Assembly (NCBI GenBank): GCA_964420365.1
Contig: CAYQTA010000066.1
Coordinates: 1-64,000 of the forward strand
DNA length: 64,000 nt
Source of the DNA: JAMOQA01 sp964420365
Lineage (GTDB): Bacteria; Acidobacteriota; Polarisedimenticolia; J045
Reading direction: 5' to 3'
The notes beneath the pieces are model-generated. The model did not search any database. It was not told the origin of the DNA and saw nothing but the letters and a program-made list of their open reading frames with translations. Shown one piece after another: positions 48,677 to 57,785 of this stretch (within the stretch, counting starts at the first letter, position 1; each line of letters begins with the position of its first letter). A program made the translations under genes and the position numbers.

Positions 48677-50552
48677 CCGGTTTCCGATCCAGCTTCTGGA
48701 GCAGGGCCCTGGCCTCCCGCCCCGCGCGGGAGGTGGGCGCGAGCCGGGCCGCCTCCCGGAGGTGGCGCACGCCCTCCTCGTGACGCCCCAGCCGCACGAG
48801 CATCTTCCCGTACTGGAGGTGCGCCTTGACGTAACGGGGGTTCAGCCGCAGGGCCTCGCGGAAGTGGCGGAGGGCCTGCCGGAGATGCCGGGCCCGGCCA
48901 TCCCGCTCCTTCGCCCGGCGGGCGAGGTTCAGCTCGCACACGCCCAGGTTGTAGTACGCGGTCGGGTACCGCGGCACCTCGCGGAGCGCCCGCTCCAGGC
49001 TCTCTCGCGCCCGGTCGAACTCTCCCCGGTCCATGAAGACGGTCGCCATGTTGTTGAGGGCCTTGGACCGTCCTTCCGCGTCGTCGTACTTCTCGAGGGC
49101 CTGCCGGTATTCCTCGAGCGCCCGGTCGTCGTATCCCATCCGGGCCCAGGTCAGGCCCAGGTGCAGGTGGGGCAGGCCCTCCCCCGGCGCCTTCTCCACC
49201 GTGTCGGTCCAGAAGGCGAGGTCGTCGTGCCACACGCGTTCCCTGGCGATGGTCGCCCGCGCGAGGGGCACGGCGACCAGGAACGCCAGGATGACCGGGG
49301 CCACCCGCACGGCGACGCCGGGCACCCGGTCACCGACCGCCGCGGCCCCGCGGGCCAGGAGAAGGCCGGCGAGGAGACATCCGCCCGCGCTCGGGATGTA
49401 GAGGTATCGCTCGGCCAGGGGGGTCTCCGAGATCCGCAGCAGGGCGATCGCCAGGGACGGGGCGAGGGCCGCGAAGAAGAGCAGGCCGGCCAGCGTCTCC
49501 CCGGGGGGCGACTTCCGCCGCCAGGCCGCCCATGCGAGGACCGCCGCGCCGGCGACGGCGGCGAGCCCGACGGCCACGTACGCGCCCCCCGGCACCCGGG
49601 AGACGAAGGCCGACTGGGGGGGCGGCCAGAAGAACTTGACCACGTACCAGCCGATCGCCCCGAGGAACCGGCCCGGGAGGTTCTCCGCCGACACCGGGGG
49701 CCGCCCCCCTCCCATCCCGGCGAGGGCGGCCCGCCGGAGCAGCAGGTACCCGGCGAGAACCGCGGCGAAGCTCCCCCACCGGGCCCAGGTGGGCAGCCCG
49801 CGTCCGCCGCCTGCCGGCGCCCGCTTCTCCCGGGCCCGTCGCCGGCGCTCGGCCCGGGCCAGGCGCGTCTCCTCCCCTGCCCCGGCCCCCGCCCCCGGAA
49901 AGACCAGCCGGTCGACGAACGGGACCAGGAACACGATCCCCACCCCGGTCTCCTTCGAGAGCATCGCGGCCAGGGCGGCCGCCACGGCGGCGACGAGCAG
50001 GGAGGTCTTCCCGGTCCGGCGGTGCCGCACGTAGAGGGTGAGCGCCCCGAGGAAGAAGATCGCCGCGATCACGTCGGAGCGCCCGGCCATCCAGGAGACC
50101 GACTCCACGTGGATCGGGTGGACGGCGAACAGGAGCGCCCCGGCGGCGGCGGCCGACGCACGGATCCTCCCCGGGAGCCCGGATGCCCCTGCCAGCACGA
50201 GCCCGAGCAGGAAGACGACCAGGGACGCGAGCCCGTGCCAGGCGACGCAGGAGGCGTGGTAGACGAACCGCCGCGCCTCGTCGCGTTCCTGCTCGGGCCA
50301 GAAGGTCCGCGCCACCCACTCGTCGAGCTGGTAGGAGACGACGATCAGCGGCCGGTAGTAGTGGGTGCCGAACTGGGGGATGCTCCTCGGTGGGAAGAAG
50401 ACGTTCCGGAACGAGTCGAAGTAGGGAAGCTGCCGCTTGAAGACGATCGGGTCGTCCCAGACGAAGTCGTTCGAGGTCGAGGGCAGGTAGGTCCAGACCG
50501 CCGCCGCCAGGACCAGGAGGGCGAGGGCGATCGTCCAGGCTCGTTCCGTCAC
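48651..50552 (-). CDS. TMTC-like membrane glycosyltransferase-fold protein with TPR tail
   Basis: 633 residues, GTG start. About nine to ten membrane helices (residues 8-440) form a GT-C-like module: FVWDDP (Asp33, Asp34) matches the acidic first-loop motif, HPIHVESVSWMAGRSDVIAAIFFL and LSKETGVGIVFLVPFV are the conserved TMTC/DUF1736 segments, and AERYLYIPSAG follows. Four to five TPR repeats (about 470-615; e.g. NNMATVFMDRGEFDRARESLERAL) end the protein. Eukaryotic TMTC proteins O-mannosylate cadherins; bacterial versions may glycosylate surface proteins. It is the third gene of the GT9-methyltransferase operon (GTGA overlap). It lies partly antisense to the end of the neighbouring plus-strand gene. 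Confidence 0.83.
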   Translation of the reverse strand: MTERAWTIALALLVLAAAVWTYLPSTSNDFVWDDPIVFKRQLPYFDSFRNVFFPPRSIPQFGTHYYRPLIVVSYQLDEWVARTFWPEQERDEARRFVYHASCVAWHGLASLVVFLLGLVLAGASGLPGRIRASAAAAGALLFAVHPIHVESVSWMAGRSDVIAAIFFLGALTLYVRHRRTGKTSLLVAAVAAALAAMLSKETGVGIVFLVPFVDRLVFPGAGAGAGEETRLARAERRRRAREKRAPAGGGRGLPTWARWGSFAAVLAGYLLLRRAALAGMGGGRPPVSAENLPGRFLGAIGWYVVKFFWPPPQSAFVSRVPGGAYVAVGLAAVAGAAVLAWAAWRRKSPPGETLAGLLFFAALAPSLAIALLRISETPLAERYLYIPSAGGCLLAGLLLARGAAAVGDRVPGVAVRVAPVILAFLVAVPLARATIARERVWHDDLAFWTDTVEKAPGEGLPHLHLGLTWARMGYDDRALEEYRQALEKYDDAEGRSKALNNMATVFMDRGEFDRARESLERALREVPRYPTAYYNLGVCELNLARRAKERDGRARHLRQALRHFREALRLNPRYVKAHLQYGKMLVRLGRHEEGVRHLREAARLAPTSRAGREARALLQKLDRKPVRGARTSP

Positions 50553-51325
50553 GTTCGTGTCCCTCCGGCCGCGGCCGTCCCGTCCTCCCGGGGCTTCCGC
50601 GCCACGACGACCAGGTTCTCCCCCCAACCGGCGGGGAGGAACGGCCACACCAGCCCGACCGAGACGATCGTCGGCAGGCTGAAGATCCCATACTGCACGA
50701 TCCGCGGGACGAAGCGCACGTAGGGCACGTCCCACAGGCCATCGGAGAATGTCCGCTCGACGGCGAGCCCCGCCCGCCGGGTCAGGTCCAGCCATTCCGG
50801 GGGATCGAGCAGGGAGACGTGGGTCTCGTCGAGCAAGGCGTACCAGCGGTCCCCCTTGAACCGCCTCCCCGGCGACGTGGTGTCCGGGACCGCGTACAGC
50901 AGCGCCCCCCCGGGCGCCAGGAGACCGGCGATCCGGTCGAGGGCCCGCCCCGGCTCCGGCAGGTGCTCGAGAACGTACTTGGCGAGGACCAGGTCGAATC
51001 CCCCGGCGGACACCCCGGCGGGCAGCTCGCCGAGCAGGTCGGCCACGAAGACCCGGGACCGGGGAGCCTCCCGCCGGGCCCGGCGGATCGCGTACTCCGA
51101 GACGTCGATCCCCCACGTCTCGAACTCCCGCTCCAGCCACGCGAGCGTGTAGCCGTGGGCGCAGCCCACCTCGAGCACCCGCCGCCCGCCCGCTCGCCGC
51201 AGCAGCCGGCGGGCCAGCCGCGCGTAGAACCGGACGGACCACCAGTGGATGCCGAACCGGCGGAGGTCGTCGAGGCCGAACGCCCTCCGGTAGTAGTCCC
51301 GGCCGAAGCGCCCTTCCCCCGTCAC
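50549..51325 (-). CDS. Class I SAM-dependent methyltransferase (glycan-type)
   Basis: 258 residues, GTG start with GGAGGA upstream. The SAM-binding motif LEVGCAHGYTLAWL (about 50-63), GIDVSEYAIRRAR for the second acidic site, and FDLVLAKYVLEHLPEPG for motif post I are clear. This group (type 11/23 methyltransferases) usually acts on sugars or lipids in cell-surface polymer operons. It overlaps both neighbours by GTGA, which couples it to the GT9 gene upstream and the TMTC-like gene downstream. A hydrophobic C-terminal stretch (VQYGIFSLPTIVSVGLVWPFL) suggests membrane association. Confidence 0.83.
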   Translation of the reverse strand: MTGEGRFGRDYYRRAFGLDDLRRFGIHWWSVRFYARLARRLLRRAGGRRVLEVGCAHGYTLAWLEREFETWGIDVSEYAIRRARREAPRSRVFVADLLGELPAGVSAGGFDLVLAKYVLEHLPEPGRALDRIAGLLAPGGALLYAVPDTTSPGRRFKGDRWYALLDETHVSLLDPPEWLDLTRRAGLAVERTFSDGLWDVPYVRFVPRIVQYGIFSLPTIVSVGLVWPFLPAGWGENLVVVARKPREDGTAAAGGTRT

Positions 51326-52440
51326 CGATCCTCCTCCCGGGCCGCGGCCAGCTGCTCGCGGACGGCCGCGAGGACCATCTCCGGGGTGATCCGGTCCATG
51401 CAGGCCAGGCCCTGGGCACACGGAGGGGTGTACCCGTAGCGGGTACAGGGCGAGCAGGGCACCCCCTCGGCCCGGACCACCCGGAAGCGCCTTCCGGGCG
51501 GGCCCCACTTGGACAGGACCCCGGGGCCGAACAGGTGCACGGTCCGGGTGCCGACGCCGTAGGCCAGGTGGAGGATCCCGGTGTCCGCCGAGACGTAGAC
51601 GTCCACCTCCGCCACCACCGCCGCCGCCCGGCCGAGGGAGCACGCGCCGGCCAGGTTCGCGTGGGGCAGTCCCCCGAGATCGCGGGCGATCCGGCGCGCC
51701 GCCCGGCCGTCGGTCGGCCCACCGAGCACGACGATGGCCGCGCCGTCCTCGGCGAGGCGCCGCGCCAGTTCCGCGTAGCGGGCGGGAGGCCAGCGGCGCT
51801 GGGGGATCGAGGCCCCCGGGTGGACCGCGACCCGCGGGCGCGGGAGGTCCCGCAACCGGTCCCGGGCCCAGGCGGCATCCTCCGCCGCCACCGGGTAGAA
51901 CGGCGCGTCCGGGTCCCAGGAGGGTTCCTTCCCCGTCGCGACCCGGGCCAGCTCGAGGAACGAGCGCGCCTCGTACAGCTCGAGGTCGTAGGGAACCGGG
52001 TCGGTCAGCATCCGGCGCCGGGAGTTCGTCGCGAACCCGACCCGCCGCGGCGCCCGGGTCGCCCGGGCGACCAGGGCCGAGAGAGCATGCATCTGCTCGG
52101 TGTCGATCACGATGTCGTAGCCGCCCCGAAGCACCGCCAGCAGGTCCCCGGGACGGTCGTAGCAGAAGACCCGGTCGATCAACCCGATTCCCTCGACGAC
52201 CCCCCGGTTCCGGCGCTCGCACAGGAGGTCGATGCGCGCGTCGGGCCAGGCTTCCCGCAGGTGGCGCAGCATCGGCACGAAGAGCACCGCGTCCCCGATC
52301 CCGCCCGGCCGGATCACCAGGACGCTTCCGGGCGCCTGCGGGGCCCGGCCGGACGCCGGCCGCGCGGCGGGCAACAGGCGGCACAGCACCCGCCCGAGGG
52401 CGGCATCGAGCATCTTGATCGCGTCGGCCCGGAGTCCCAT
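51322..52440 (-). CDS. Glycosyltransferase family 9 (heptosyltransferase-like)
   Basis: 372 residues. GT9 features are SVLVIRPGGIGDAVLFVPMLRHLREAWPDARIDLLCE at the N-terminal Rossmann domain, VAVHPGASIPQRRWPPARYAELARRL in the C-terminal domain, and VSADTGILHLAYGVGTRTVHLFGP, the acceptor/donor loop. Members transfer ADP-heptose or similar sugars to LPS cores. A C-terminal cluster of cysteines (PCSPCTRYGYTPPCAQGLAC) is common in GT9 proteins of deep diderm lineages. First gene of the operon. Its promoter shares the interval 52441-52518 with the outer-membrane protein gene. Confidence 0.87.
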   Translation of the reverse strand: MGLRADAIKMLDAALGRVLCRLLPAARPASGRAPQAPGSVLVIRPGGIGDAVLFVPMLRHLREAWPDARIDLLCERRNRGVVEGIGLIDRVFCYDRPGDLLAVLRGGYDIVIDTEQMHALSALVARATRAPRRVGFATNSRRRMLTDPVPYDLELYEARSFLELARVATGKEPSWDPDAPFYPVAAEDAAWARDRLRDLPRPRVAVHPGASIPQRRWPPARYAELARRLAEDGAAIVVLGGPTDGRAARRIARDLGGLPHANLAGACSLGRAAAVVAEVDVYVSADTGILHLAYGVGTRTVHLFGPGVLSKWGPPGRRFRVVRAEGVPCSPCTRYGYTPPCAQGLACMDRITPEMVLAAVREQLAAAREEDR

Positions 52441-52467
52441 CGGCGGGAGTCTACCGCGCTTCGCGGG

Positions 52468-52474
52468 CTATACT
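52468..52474. promoter_or_regulatory. Overlapping divergent -10 elements
   Basis: TATACT (52469-52474, plus) precedes ATG 52519 by 44 bp, while the same bases read on the minus strand as TATAGC (52473-52468), 27 bp before ATG 52440 of the GT9 gene. The two genes may therefore compete for RNA polymerase. No good -35 is visible for either. Confidence 0.35.
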
Positions 52475-52518
52475 CCGCCCGTCCCGCCGGCCCCGCGGCC
52501 GGCAAGGAGGAGACCCCG

Positions 52519-53325
52519 ATGCCAGCCGTGCGCCACCCGGTCCTCGTTCTTTGCGTCCTCTTCGCGACCGCCTTCCTCGTCCTGCCCGCCCGCGCGGGGA
52601 ACGAGGGCTCCTTCCGGATGCCCGGGGGAACCGCGTGGGACGCCGAGCTGGTCGACACGATGTGGCTCGAGGCCCTCCTCGAGTACCGGGACATCGGCGA
52701 TGCCCCCTTCCAGCCGGCCGCCGACGACCTGGTGACGACGTTCTCGGGGGCCTGGCTGGTGGTGCCCGATCTCGAGGTCGGGGTCGCCGTCCCGTACGTC
52801 TCCCGTGATTTCGATGCGGGCCGCCTCGGAAGCCCCTCCGGTCTCGGCGACATCGCCGCCTGGGCGAAGTACCGGCTCGGAAACACCGGCAACGCCGCGT
52901 GGTCGGTCGGCGCCAGCCTGTCGGTCCCGACGGGCGACGAGGACGACTTCCTCGGCACGGGGAACCTGGACCCCGCCGCCTGGATCGCCGCCGGGGTCCG
53001 CACCCGGGGGGACGCCTTCGTGCAGGCCCACGTCGGGCTCCGCTCCAACGGGGACTTCGACGGCGCCGGGCTCCGGGCCGACGGGAAGACCTCGGTGATC
53101 ATCGGTTTCGGGGGCTTCCTGCCGACGGCGAACGGCATGACCGTCTTCGCGTCGTTCGACCTGGAGACGGAACGGTGGGACGGCGGGGACTCGGCGGCCA
53201 CGCTTCTCGGGGGCGCCCGCTGGCCGATCGCGGGAGGCTGGCTGCTCGAGGCGAAGGCGTCGGTCGGGCTCGCCGACGCGGCCCCCGACCTGACCCTCGG
53301 CCTCGGGCTGGTCTTCCACCCCTGA
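52519..53325 (+). CDS. Outer-membrane beta-barrel, porin/MetA-like
   Basis: 268 residues. A signal peptide (VLVLCVLFATAFLVLPARA) leads into a barrel of alternating strands with tight turns and many Gly/Asp loops (VVPDLEVGVAVPYVSRDFDAGRL, SVGASLSVPTGDEDD, DLTLGLGLVFHP). The opening pattern (WDAELVDTMWLEALLEYRDIGDAPF, later SVPTGDEDD) resembles MetA/phenol-degradation-type transporters (DUF3187-like), but the assignment is tentative. It ends close to the convergent HAD gene. Transcription shares an interval with the divergent GT9 operon. Confidence 0.72.
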   Translation: MPAVRHPVLVLCVLFATAFLVLPARAGNEGSFRMPGGTAWDAELVDTMWLEALLEYRDIGDAPFQPAADDLVTTFSGAWLVVPDLEVGVAVPYVSRDFDAGRLGSPSGLGDIAAWAKYRLGNTGNAAWSVGASLSVPTGDEDDFLGTGNLDPAAWIAAGVRTRGDAFVQAHVGLRSNGDFDGAGLRADGKTSVIIGFGGFLPTANGMTVFASFDLETERWDGGDSAATLLGGARWPIAGGWLLEAKASVGLADAAPDLTLGLGLVFHP

Positions 53326-53350
53326 CCGGCGGGCCGGGGGAGCCTTCCCG

Positions 53351-54052
53351 TCAGGCGCCGAGCAGGGGGGGCAACTCGGCGATCTCCCGGATCCTCGCGC
53401 AGCCGGCGTCCGGCCAGGCCTCCCACCGGTCGACGAGCACCGGCGTGATCCCGGCCGCCCGCGCCCCCTCCACGTCGTAGGCGGGGACGTCTCCCACGTG
53501 GACGCAGGCCCCCGGGGCGGCCCCGAGCCGCTCGAGGGCGACGCGGAAGATGCCCGGGTCCGGCTTGGCGACGCCGACGAGGTGCGAGTCGATCACCAGG
53601 TCGAGCAGGTCGGCGAACCCCGCGTCCCGCAGGTCCGCCTCCACCTGTCCCTCGGCGTTGCTGACCACGGCAAGGCGGAGGCCGGCCTCGCGCAGCCGGG
53701 CCAGGGTCTCCCGGGCGCCGGGTACCGGGCGTCGCCACAGCCCGTCCCGCCGGTTCGCCTCCCAGAGGCGCTCGAGGGCGCGGGGTACGCGGTCCGGCGG
53801 AACGCCCGCCCCGGCGAGCACCCGCCCGAAGTACCCGTCCCACAGGTCCCGGGGCTCGATCCCCCGGCGGACCGCCCGGTCGGCCCAGCGCCGGGCAGGC
53901 CCCTCGGCCCGGCGGATCGACGGCTCGTCCGGAACGATCCCCAGGGGTTCGAGGGCCGCCGCGAGGCGGTCCGGGTCCAGGTCGATCAGCGTCCCGCCGG
54001 CGTCCAGGAGGACCACCCGCACGCCGTCGATCGTCTCGCGTCTCGTCGCCAC
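53351..54052 (-). CDS. HAD-superfamily hydrolase
   Basis: 233 residues from GTG 54052. Motif I is VVLLDAGGTLIDLD (the second Asp of DxD is replaced by Gly, as in the HDHD3-like subgroup), motif II is VVSNAEG, motif III Lys is in HLVGVAKPDPGIF, and motif IV is VHVGDVPAYDVEGARAAG. A phosphatase or phosphonatase-type role on a small metabolite is likely. ATG 54103 would add 17 residues without family-like sequence and leave just 33 bp to the divergent gene, so the later GTG with GGAGG upstream was preferred. Confidence 0.83.
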   Translation of the reverse strand: MATRRETIDGVRVVLLDAGGTLIDLDPDRLAAALEPLGIVPDEPSIRRAEGPARRWADRAVRRGIEPRDLWDGYFGRVLAGAGVPPDRVPRALERLWEANRRDGLWRRPVPGARETLARLREAGLRLAVVSNAEGQVEADLRDAGFADLLDLVIDSHLVGVAKPDPGIFRVALERLGAAPGACVHVGDVPAYDVEGARAAGITPVLVDRWEAWPDAGCARIREIAELPPLLGA

Positions 54053-54139
54053 CCCGGGCCCTCCCGCGTGTCCCCCCCTGCCATCGGCGGTAGATTCTCC
54101 CATGCGTCCCCGGGACCCGCAGGGGGCGGAGGAGTCGTG

Positions 54140-55612
54140 ATGCAGCCGCTTCGTCTTGCCCGACCCGCACTCGTCCTGGCGGCCCTCCTGCCCGCCGCCG
54201 CCCTCGCGGAGCCGGTGGAGCTCCCGATCGAGGGCCCCCTCGCCGCCGGGAAGGTCCTGGTCGAGCTGGACGATTCCAGGGTCCACGTGCTCGTCGACCC
54301 GGAGGCGGAACCGTCGCTGCGGGTCGTCGACCTGGTCAACGGCGAGGACGGCCACGGGTTCGCCCTGGTCGAAGAGGCCAAGGGAACCCTGCGCCTCGGT
54401 CGGCCCCACGGGGACGAGGAAACGGCCCCCCGGCTCGCCATCGACCTGGTCGTGGCCCCGTCCCAGGTGCTCGAGATCGCCGGCAGGAACCTGGACGTGG
54501 AGATCGAGACGACGGACACCGGCGAGGACGAGGATGCGCCCGACGACGAGGGCGACGGGACCGCCCGCCCGGTCGCCCGGCGGGCCCTCCGGGGGGCCCG
54601 GCTGACGATCGACGTCGGTGATTCCTCCGTCGTGGTCACCGGGGGCCAGGCGATCTCCATCTCGGCCACCGGCTCGCGGATCGAGCTCGAGGGAACCGGC
54701 GGTCCCCTCTCCCTCGACCTCGACGGGGGCTCGGTCGAGGTGCGCCGCCACGTCGGCCCGGTCCGGGTGCGGGGCGCCGCGGCGGAGTTCGTCCTCGAGG
54801 ACCTGGGCGGGGCGCTTCGGTTCGACCTGGACGGCGGATCCCTCGCCCTGCGGGGGGGGAACGGCACGGCGGACGGGTCGGCGGACGGGGCCACCGTCAC
54901 CGTGGAACGCTGGGGGGGCTCGTTCCTCGTGCGGGGGGAAGAGGACCACGTGGAGGCCCGCGAGCTGACCGAGCCGAACGCCAAGCTCCAGGTCTCCGGC
55001 GCGCGCCACGAGCTGGTCGCCGAGAACCTGGCCGGCGCCCTCTTCGTCGACCTCGAGGACGGGACGGTGTCCGCGCGAGGCGTGGGCGCGCGCCTCAGCC
55101 TGCGCCTCCGGGACGGGGCGGAGGCCGAGGTGAAGGGAGTCGGGGACGGGGCCGACATCCGGATCCAGGAGGACGCCCGGGCGAAGGTCGAGGGGGTGGC
55201 GCGGCGGACCTCGGCCCGGGTGAACGGCGCCTCCCTCGTCCTCGAGAACTGCCGGGACCTCCAGGCGAAGGTCACGGACGGGAGCCTCGAGGCGTCCCTG
55301 GGAGCCGGGAAGGCCCGGGTGACCGGCACCGACTCGGAGGTCGGCCTCGACCTCTCCCGCTCGAACCAGGACCACCAGCTCACGCTCGCCGGCTCCTCCC
55401 GGGCGCGGGTGACGATGCGGGACCCCTGCCGGGTTCGTGTCCCCGGGGAGACGGACGACGACAGCCTCCTGGTCTCCGGGTGCGAGGTGATCGGTCCCGG
55501 CGCCCGGAAGCCGCCGCCCGTCACGCGGGGACGCCTGCAGCGGCGCCGCGTGGTCACGCTGGACGTGGAGCTCGGCGACGACGCCTCCCTCGAGGTGAAC
55601 GCGGCGCCCTGA
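54140..55612 (+). CDS. Exported beta-helix-like repetitive protein (DUF4097-like)
   Basis: 490 residues. A signal peptide (PALVLAALLPAAALA) is followed by an acidic region (GEDEDAPDDEGDG near 130-145) and then a regular array of short strands of the LDLDGGSVEVR type. Each repeat of about 20-25 residues has alternating charged and small residues, suggesting a right-handed beta-helix such as DUF4097 adhesin-like proteins. Two Cys near the C-terminus (CRVRV and SGCEV) may pair. I do not recognise a function. ATG 54140 is chosen because GGAGG lies before it; GTG 54137 is possible. The next gene is convergent. Confidence 0.7.
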   Translation: MQPLRLARPALVLAALLPAAALAEPVELPIEGPLAAGKVLVELDDSRVHVLVDPEAEPSLRVVDLVNGEDGHGFALVEEAKGTLRLGRPHGDEETAPRLAIDLVVAPSQVLEIAGRNLDVEIETTDTGEDEDAPDDEGDGTARPVARRALRGARLTIDVGDSSVVVTGGQAISISATGSRIELEGTGGPLSLDLDGGSVEVRRHVGPVRVRGAAAEFVLEDLGGALRFDLDGGSLALRGGNGTADGSADGATVTVERWGGSFLVRGEEDHVEARELTEPNAKLQVSGARHELVAENLAGALFVDLEDGTVSARGVGARLSLRLRDGAEAEVKGVGDGADIRIQEDARAKVEGVARRTSARVNGASLVLENCRDLQAKVTDGSLEASLGAGKARVTGTDSEVGLDLSRSNQDHQLTLAGSSRARVTMRDPCRVRVPGETDDDSLLVSGCEVIGPGARKPPPVTRGRLQRRRVVTLDVELGDDASLEVNAAP

Positions 55613-55620
55613 GCCCCCGA

Positions 55621-56253
55621 TCACTCGCCGGGGGGAAGGTCCCCGGCGATCCGGGTGACCCGTCGATGAAAGGCGGCGACCGCCCTCCAGGTGAGCCAGA
55701 GACCGGTCCCGATCACGAGGGCGGCCAGCACGGCGGCCAGGACCGCGAGGACCGAGCCGACCAGGGAGAGCAGGTCCTCGATGCCCGAGAGCACGGGGCT
55801 CGCGGCACCCCCCGTCCCGAGGGTCGAGAGCAGGCGGATCTTCGCCTTCGCGACGTGGACCCCGCCCGCGATCGTCCCCCCGAGCACCAGCCCGATCACC
55901 GCCGCCGGCAGCGGCGGGAGGTCCCGGAGGTTCGCCGCGACGACCAGCATCCCGGCAAGCGGACGCACCAGGGTCTGGACGAGGTCGAGGGCGTGGTCCA
56001 CCACCGGGACCTTGTCGGCGACCAGCTCGACGACGACGGCGACACCGAAGACGACGAGGGCCGGCGTCGAGGAAAGCCAGGCGAAGGCCGGGTTCAGCTC
56101 GAGGGGCCGGCCGAGGAGAACCTCGGTGGCGCCGAGCCGAACGGCGAGGCCCACGACGAAGGGAGGCAGGAAGGCGCGCAGGCCGCAGCTCGCCGCGAGC
56201 GAGACGCCCGCCAGCACCTGCACGACCAGCCCGACCAGGGGGGCCTCCGTCAC
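55621..56253 (-). CDS. DUF4126 membrane protein
   Basis: 210 residues, GTG start. Five to six hydrophobic segments contain the family features LAASCGLRAFLPPFVVGLAVRLG, VELVADKVPVVDHALDLVQTLVRPLAGML and LVLGGTIAGGVHVAKAKIRLLSTLGTGGAASPVLS. DUF4126 proteins are inner-membrane proteins of unknown function, found in many bacteria. It converges with the exported repeat protein after 8 bp. It is divergent from the efflux operon. Confidence 0.82.
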   Translation of the reverse strand: MTEAPLVGLVVQVLAGVSLAASCGLRAFLPPFVVGLAVRLGATEVLLGRPLELNPAFAWLSSTPALVVFGVAVVVELVADKVPVVDHALDLVQTLVRPLAGMLVVAANLRDLPPLPAAVIGLVLGGTIAGGVHVAKAKIRLLSTLGTGGAASPVLSGIEDLLSLVGSVLAVLAAVLAALVIGTGLWLTWRAVAAFHRRVTRIAGDLPPGE

Positions 56254-56384
56254 GGCGCGTCCTCCGCGGCACCGCTCGCCCGCTCCCGGCCACCGGTGAC
56301 GACCGGGAGCAGGGACGTGCCCGGCCCCATGCTATCGTCGGTCCGCCCGGGGGGGAACCCCGCTCCCCCCCTCCCGGAAGGCCG

Positions 56385-57785
56385 ATGCGCACCTTCCCGT
56401 CGATGCTCCTTGCCACGCTCCTTGCCGGCGCGGTCCTCGCCGCCGACCGGCCGGACGTCGTCCTCGATCCCTCGGACCTGACGCCGGAACGGGTGGTCGC
56501 CATCGCCCTGGAGCGCCACCCGGGTCTCCGGGCGGTCCGCGAGCGCCTCCGGGAACTGGACGCGAAGGTACGGGAGGCACGGGCCGCGGCGCTCCCGACG
56601 GTGGAGGGCCGGGCCTCCGGCGTCCGGAACCGGGACCCCGGTCTCCTCAACAGCCCGAACTTCCACTCCCTCGCGGACAGCCCCTTCTTCGACCCCTCGT
56701 TCCTGCGGCCGATCCCGGTGACGACGTACGACTGGCGGATCGCCGTCGACCAGGTGCTCTGGTCGTTCGGCAGGGTCCGCGCGGGAATCCGGGCAAGCCG
56801 GGTGCTCGTGGAGAAGACCCGGGAAGAGATCCGCCAGGAGGAGGCGGACGTCGCCCGGGACGCGGTCGTGGCCCTCTGGGACCTGGCCCTCGCCCGCGAG
56901 CGGCTGGCGGTGCTCGCGGCCGAGCGTGCGGCGCGCGAGGAGGACGTCGCCCGGGCCCGGGACCTGCTCGACGCCGGGGCGGGCACGCGGCTCGCCCTCC
57001 TCCAGGCGAAGGCGGCGCTCGCGGGCCTGGTCCCGCGGGAACTCGAGGCCCGGGGGGAGATCGACCGGGCCCGCGCCCGCCTGGCCGAGGCGCTCGGCCT
57101 GCCGGCGGACACGCCCCTCGAGCCGGCGCCGGGCCTCCTCGAGAAGGTCGAGCTTCCGCCTTCTCCACCCCTGTCCGCGCTGCTTGCGCTCGCGGGAGGA
57201 CGCCCGGAGATCCGGGCCCTCGCCGAGGAGGGCCGGGCCCTCGCGATCCAGCGCCGGGCGACGCGCGCGGACCTGCTCCCGGAGCTGAAGTTCTCGGGTT
57301 CGCTCGGCATCCGGACGATCTGGGAGGACAGCCTGGCCGACCCGGATTACCGCTCCTGGGATGCGGGGATCTTCCTCTCCTGGACCCTGGCGGACGGGGG
57401 CAGGACCCGGGCGGTCCTCGACGGGATCCGCTCCCGCGAGCGGCAGAACCGGCTGGAGCGGGAACGGCTCCGCGGCGAGGTGGAACGGGACCTGGCCTCC
57501 GCCCTCGCCGACTACCGGCGGGCGCGGGCCGCCGCCACGGCCGCCCGGGAATCGGTGGCCGCCGCCGAGGAAGCCCGCCGGGTGGCGTTCGAGGAGCGAC
57601 GCTGGGGAGCCGCCACCCAGCTGGAACTCCTCGAGGCGGACCGGACGCTGACCGAGGCGCGTTTCCAGCGCCTCGACGCCCTCCACGACGCGGCGGTCGC
57701 CCTCGCGGAGCTGCGGGCCCTCCTCGGGCTCATGCCCGACGCCCCGCTGCCCGGGGTGACCGCACCCGGGGGAGAGACGCGATGA
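56385..57785 (+). CDS. TolC-family outer-membrane efflux protein
   Basis: 466 residues. After a signal peptide it shows the two OEP repeats typical of TolC: long helical hairpins rich in Ala/Arg/Glu, with ALERHPGLRAVRERL starting the first and ADYRRARAAATAARESVAAAEEARRVAFEERR in the second. The outer-membrane beta segments are indicated by PELKFSGSLGIRTIW and WDAGIFLSWTLADGGRTRA. It forms the exit duct of the RND pump encoded next. The stop overlaps the adaptor start by ATGA. A TATCGT -10-like hexamer lies at 56333-56338. Confidence 0.88.
   Translation: MRTFPSMLLATLLAGAVLAADRPDVVLDPSDLTPERVVAIALERHPGLRAVRERLRELDAKVREARAAALPTVEGRASGVRNRDPGLLNSPNFHSLADSPFFDPSFLRPIPVTTYDWRIAVDQVLWSFGRVRAGIRASRVLVEKTREEIRQEEADVARDAVVALWDLALARERLAVLAAERAAREEDVARARDLLDAGAGTRLALLQAKAALAGLVPRELEARGEIDRARARLAEALGLPADTPLEPAPGLLEKVELPPSPPLSALLALAGGRPEIRALAEEGRALAIQRRATRADLLPELKFSGSLGIRTIWEDSLADPDYRSWDAGIFLSWTLADGGRTRAVLDGIRSRERQNRLERERLRGEVERDLASALADYRRARAAATAARESVAAAEEARRVAFEERRWGAATQLELLEADRTLTEARFQRLDALHDAAVALAELRALLGLMPDAPLPGVTAPGGETR

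Noticed and set aside
48651..51878. 1075-codon frame joining the TMTC-like and methyltransferase regions
   Set aside because: Upstream residues are a shadow of two other genes; GTG 50552 with the GTGA overlap and family-like opening sets the true start.
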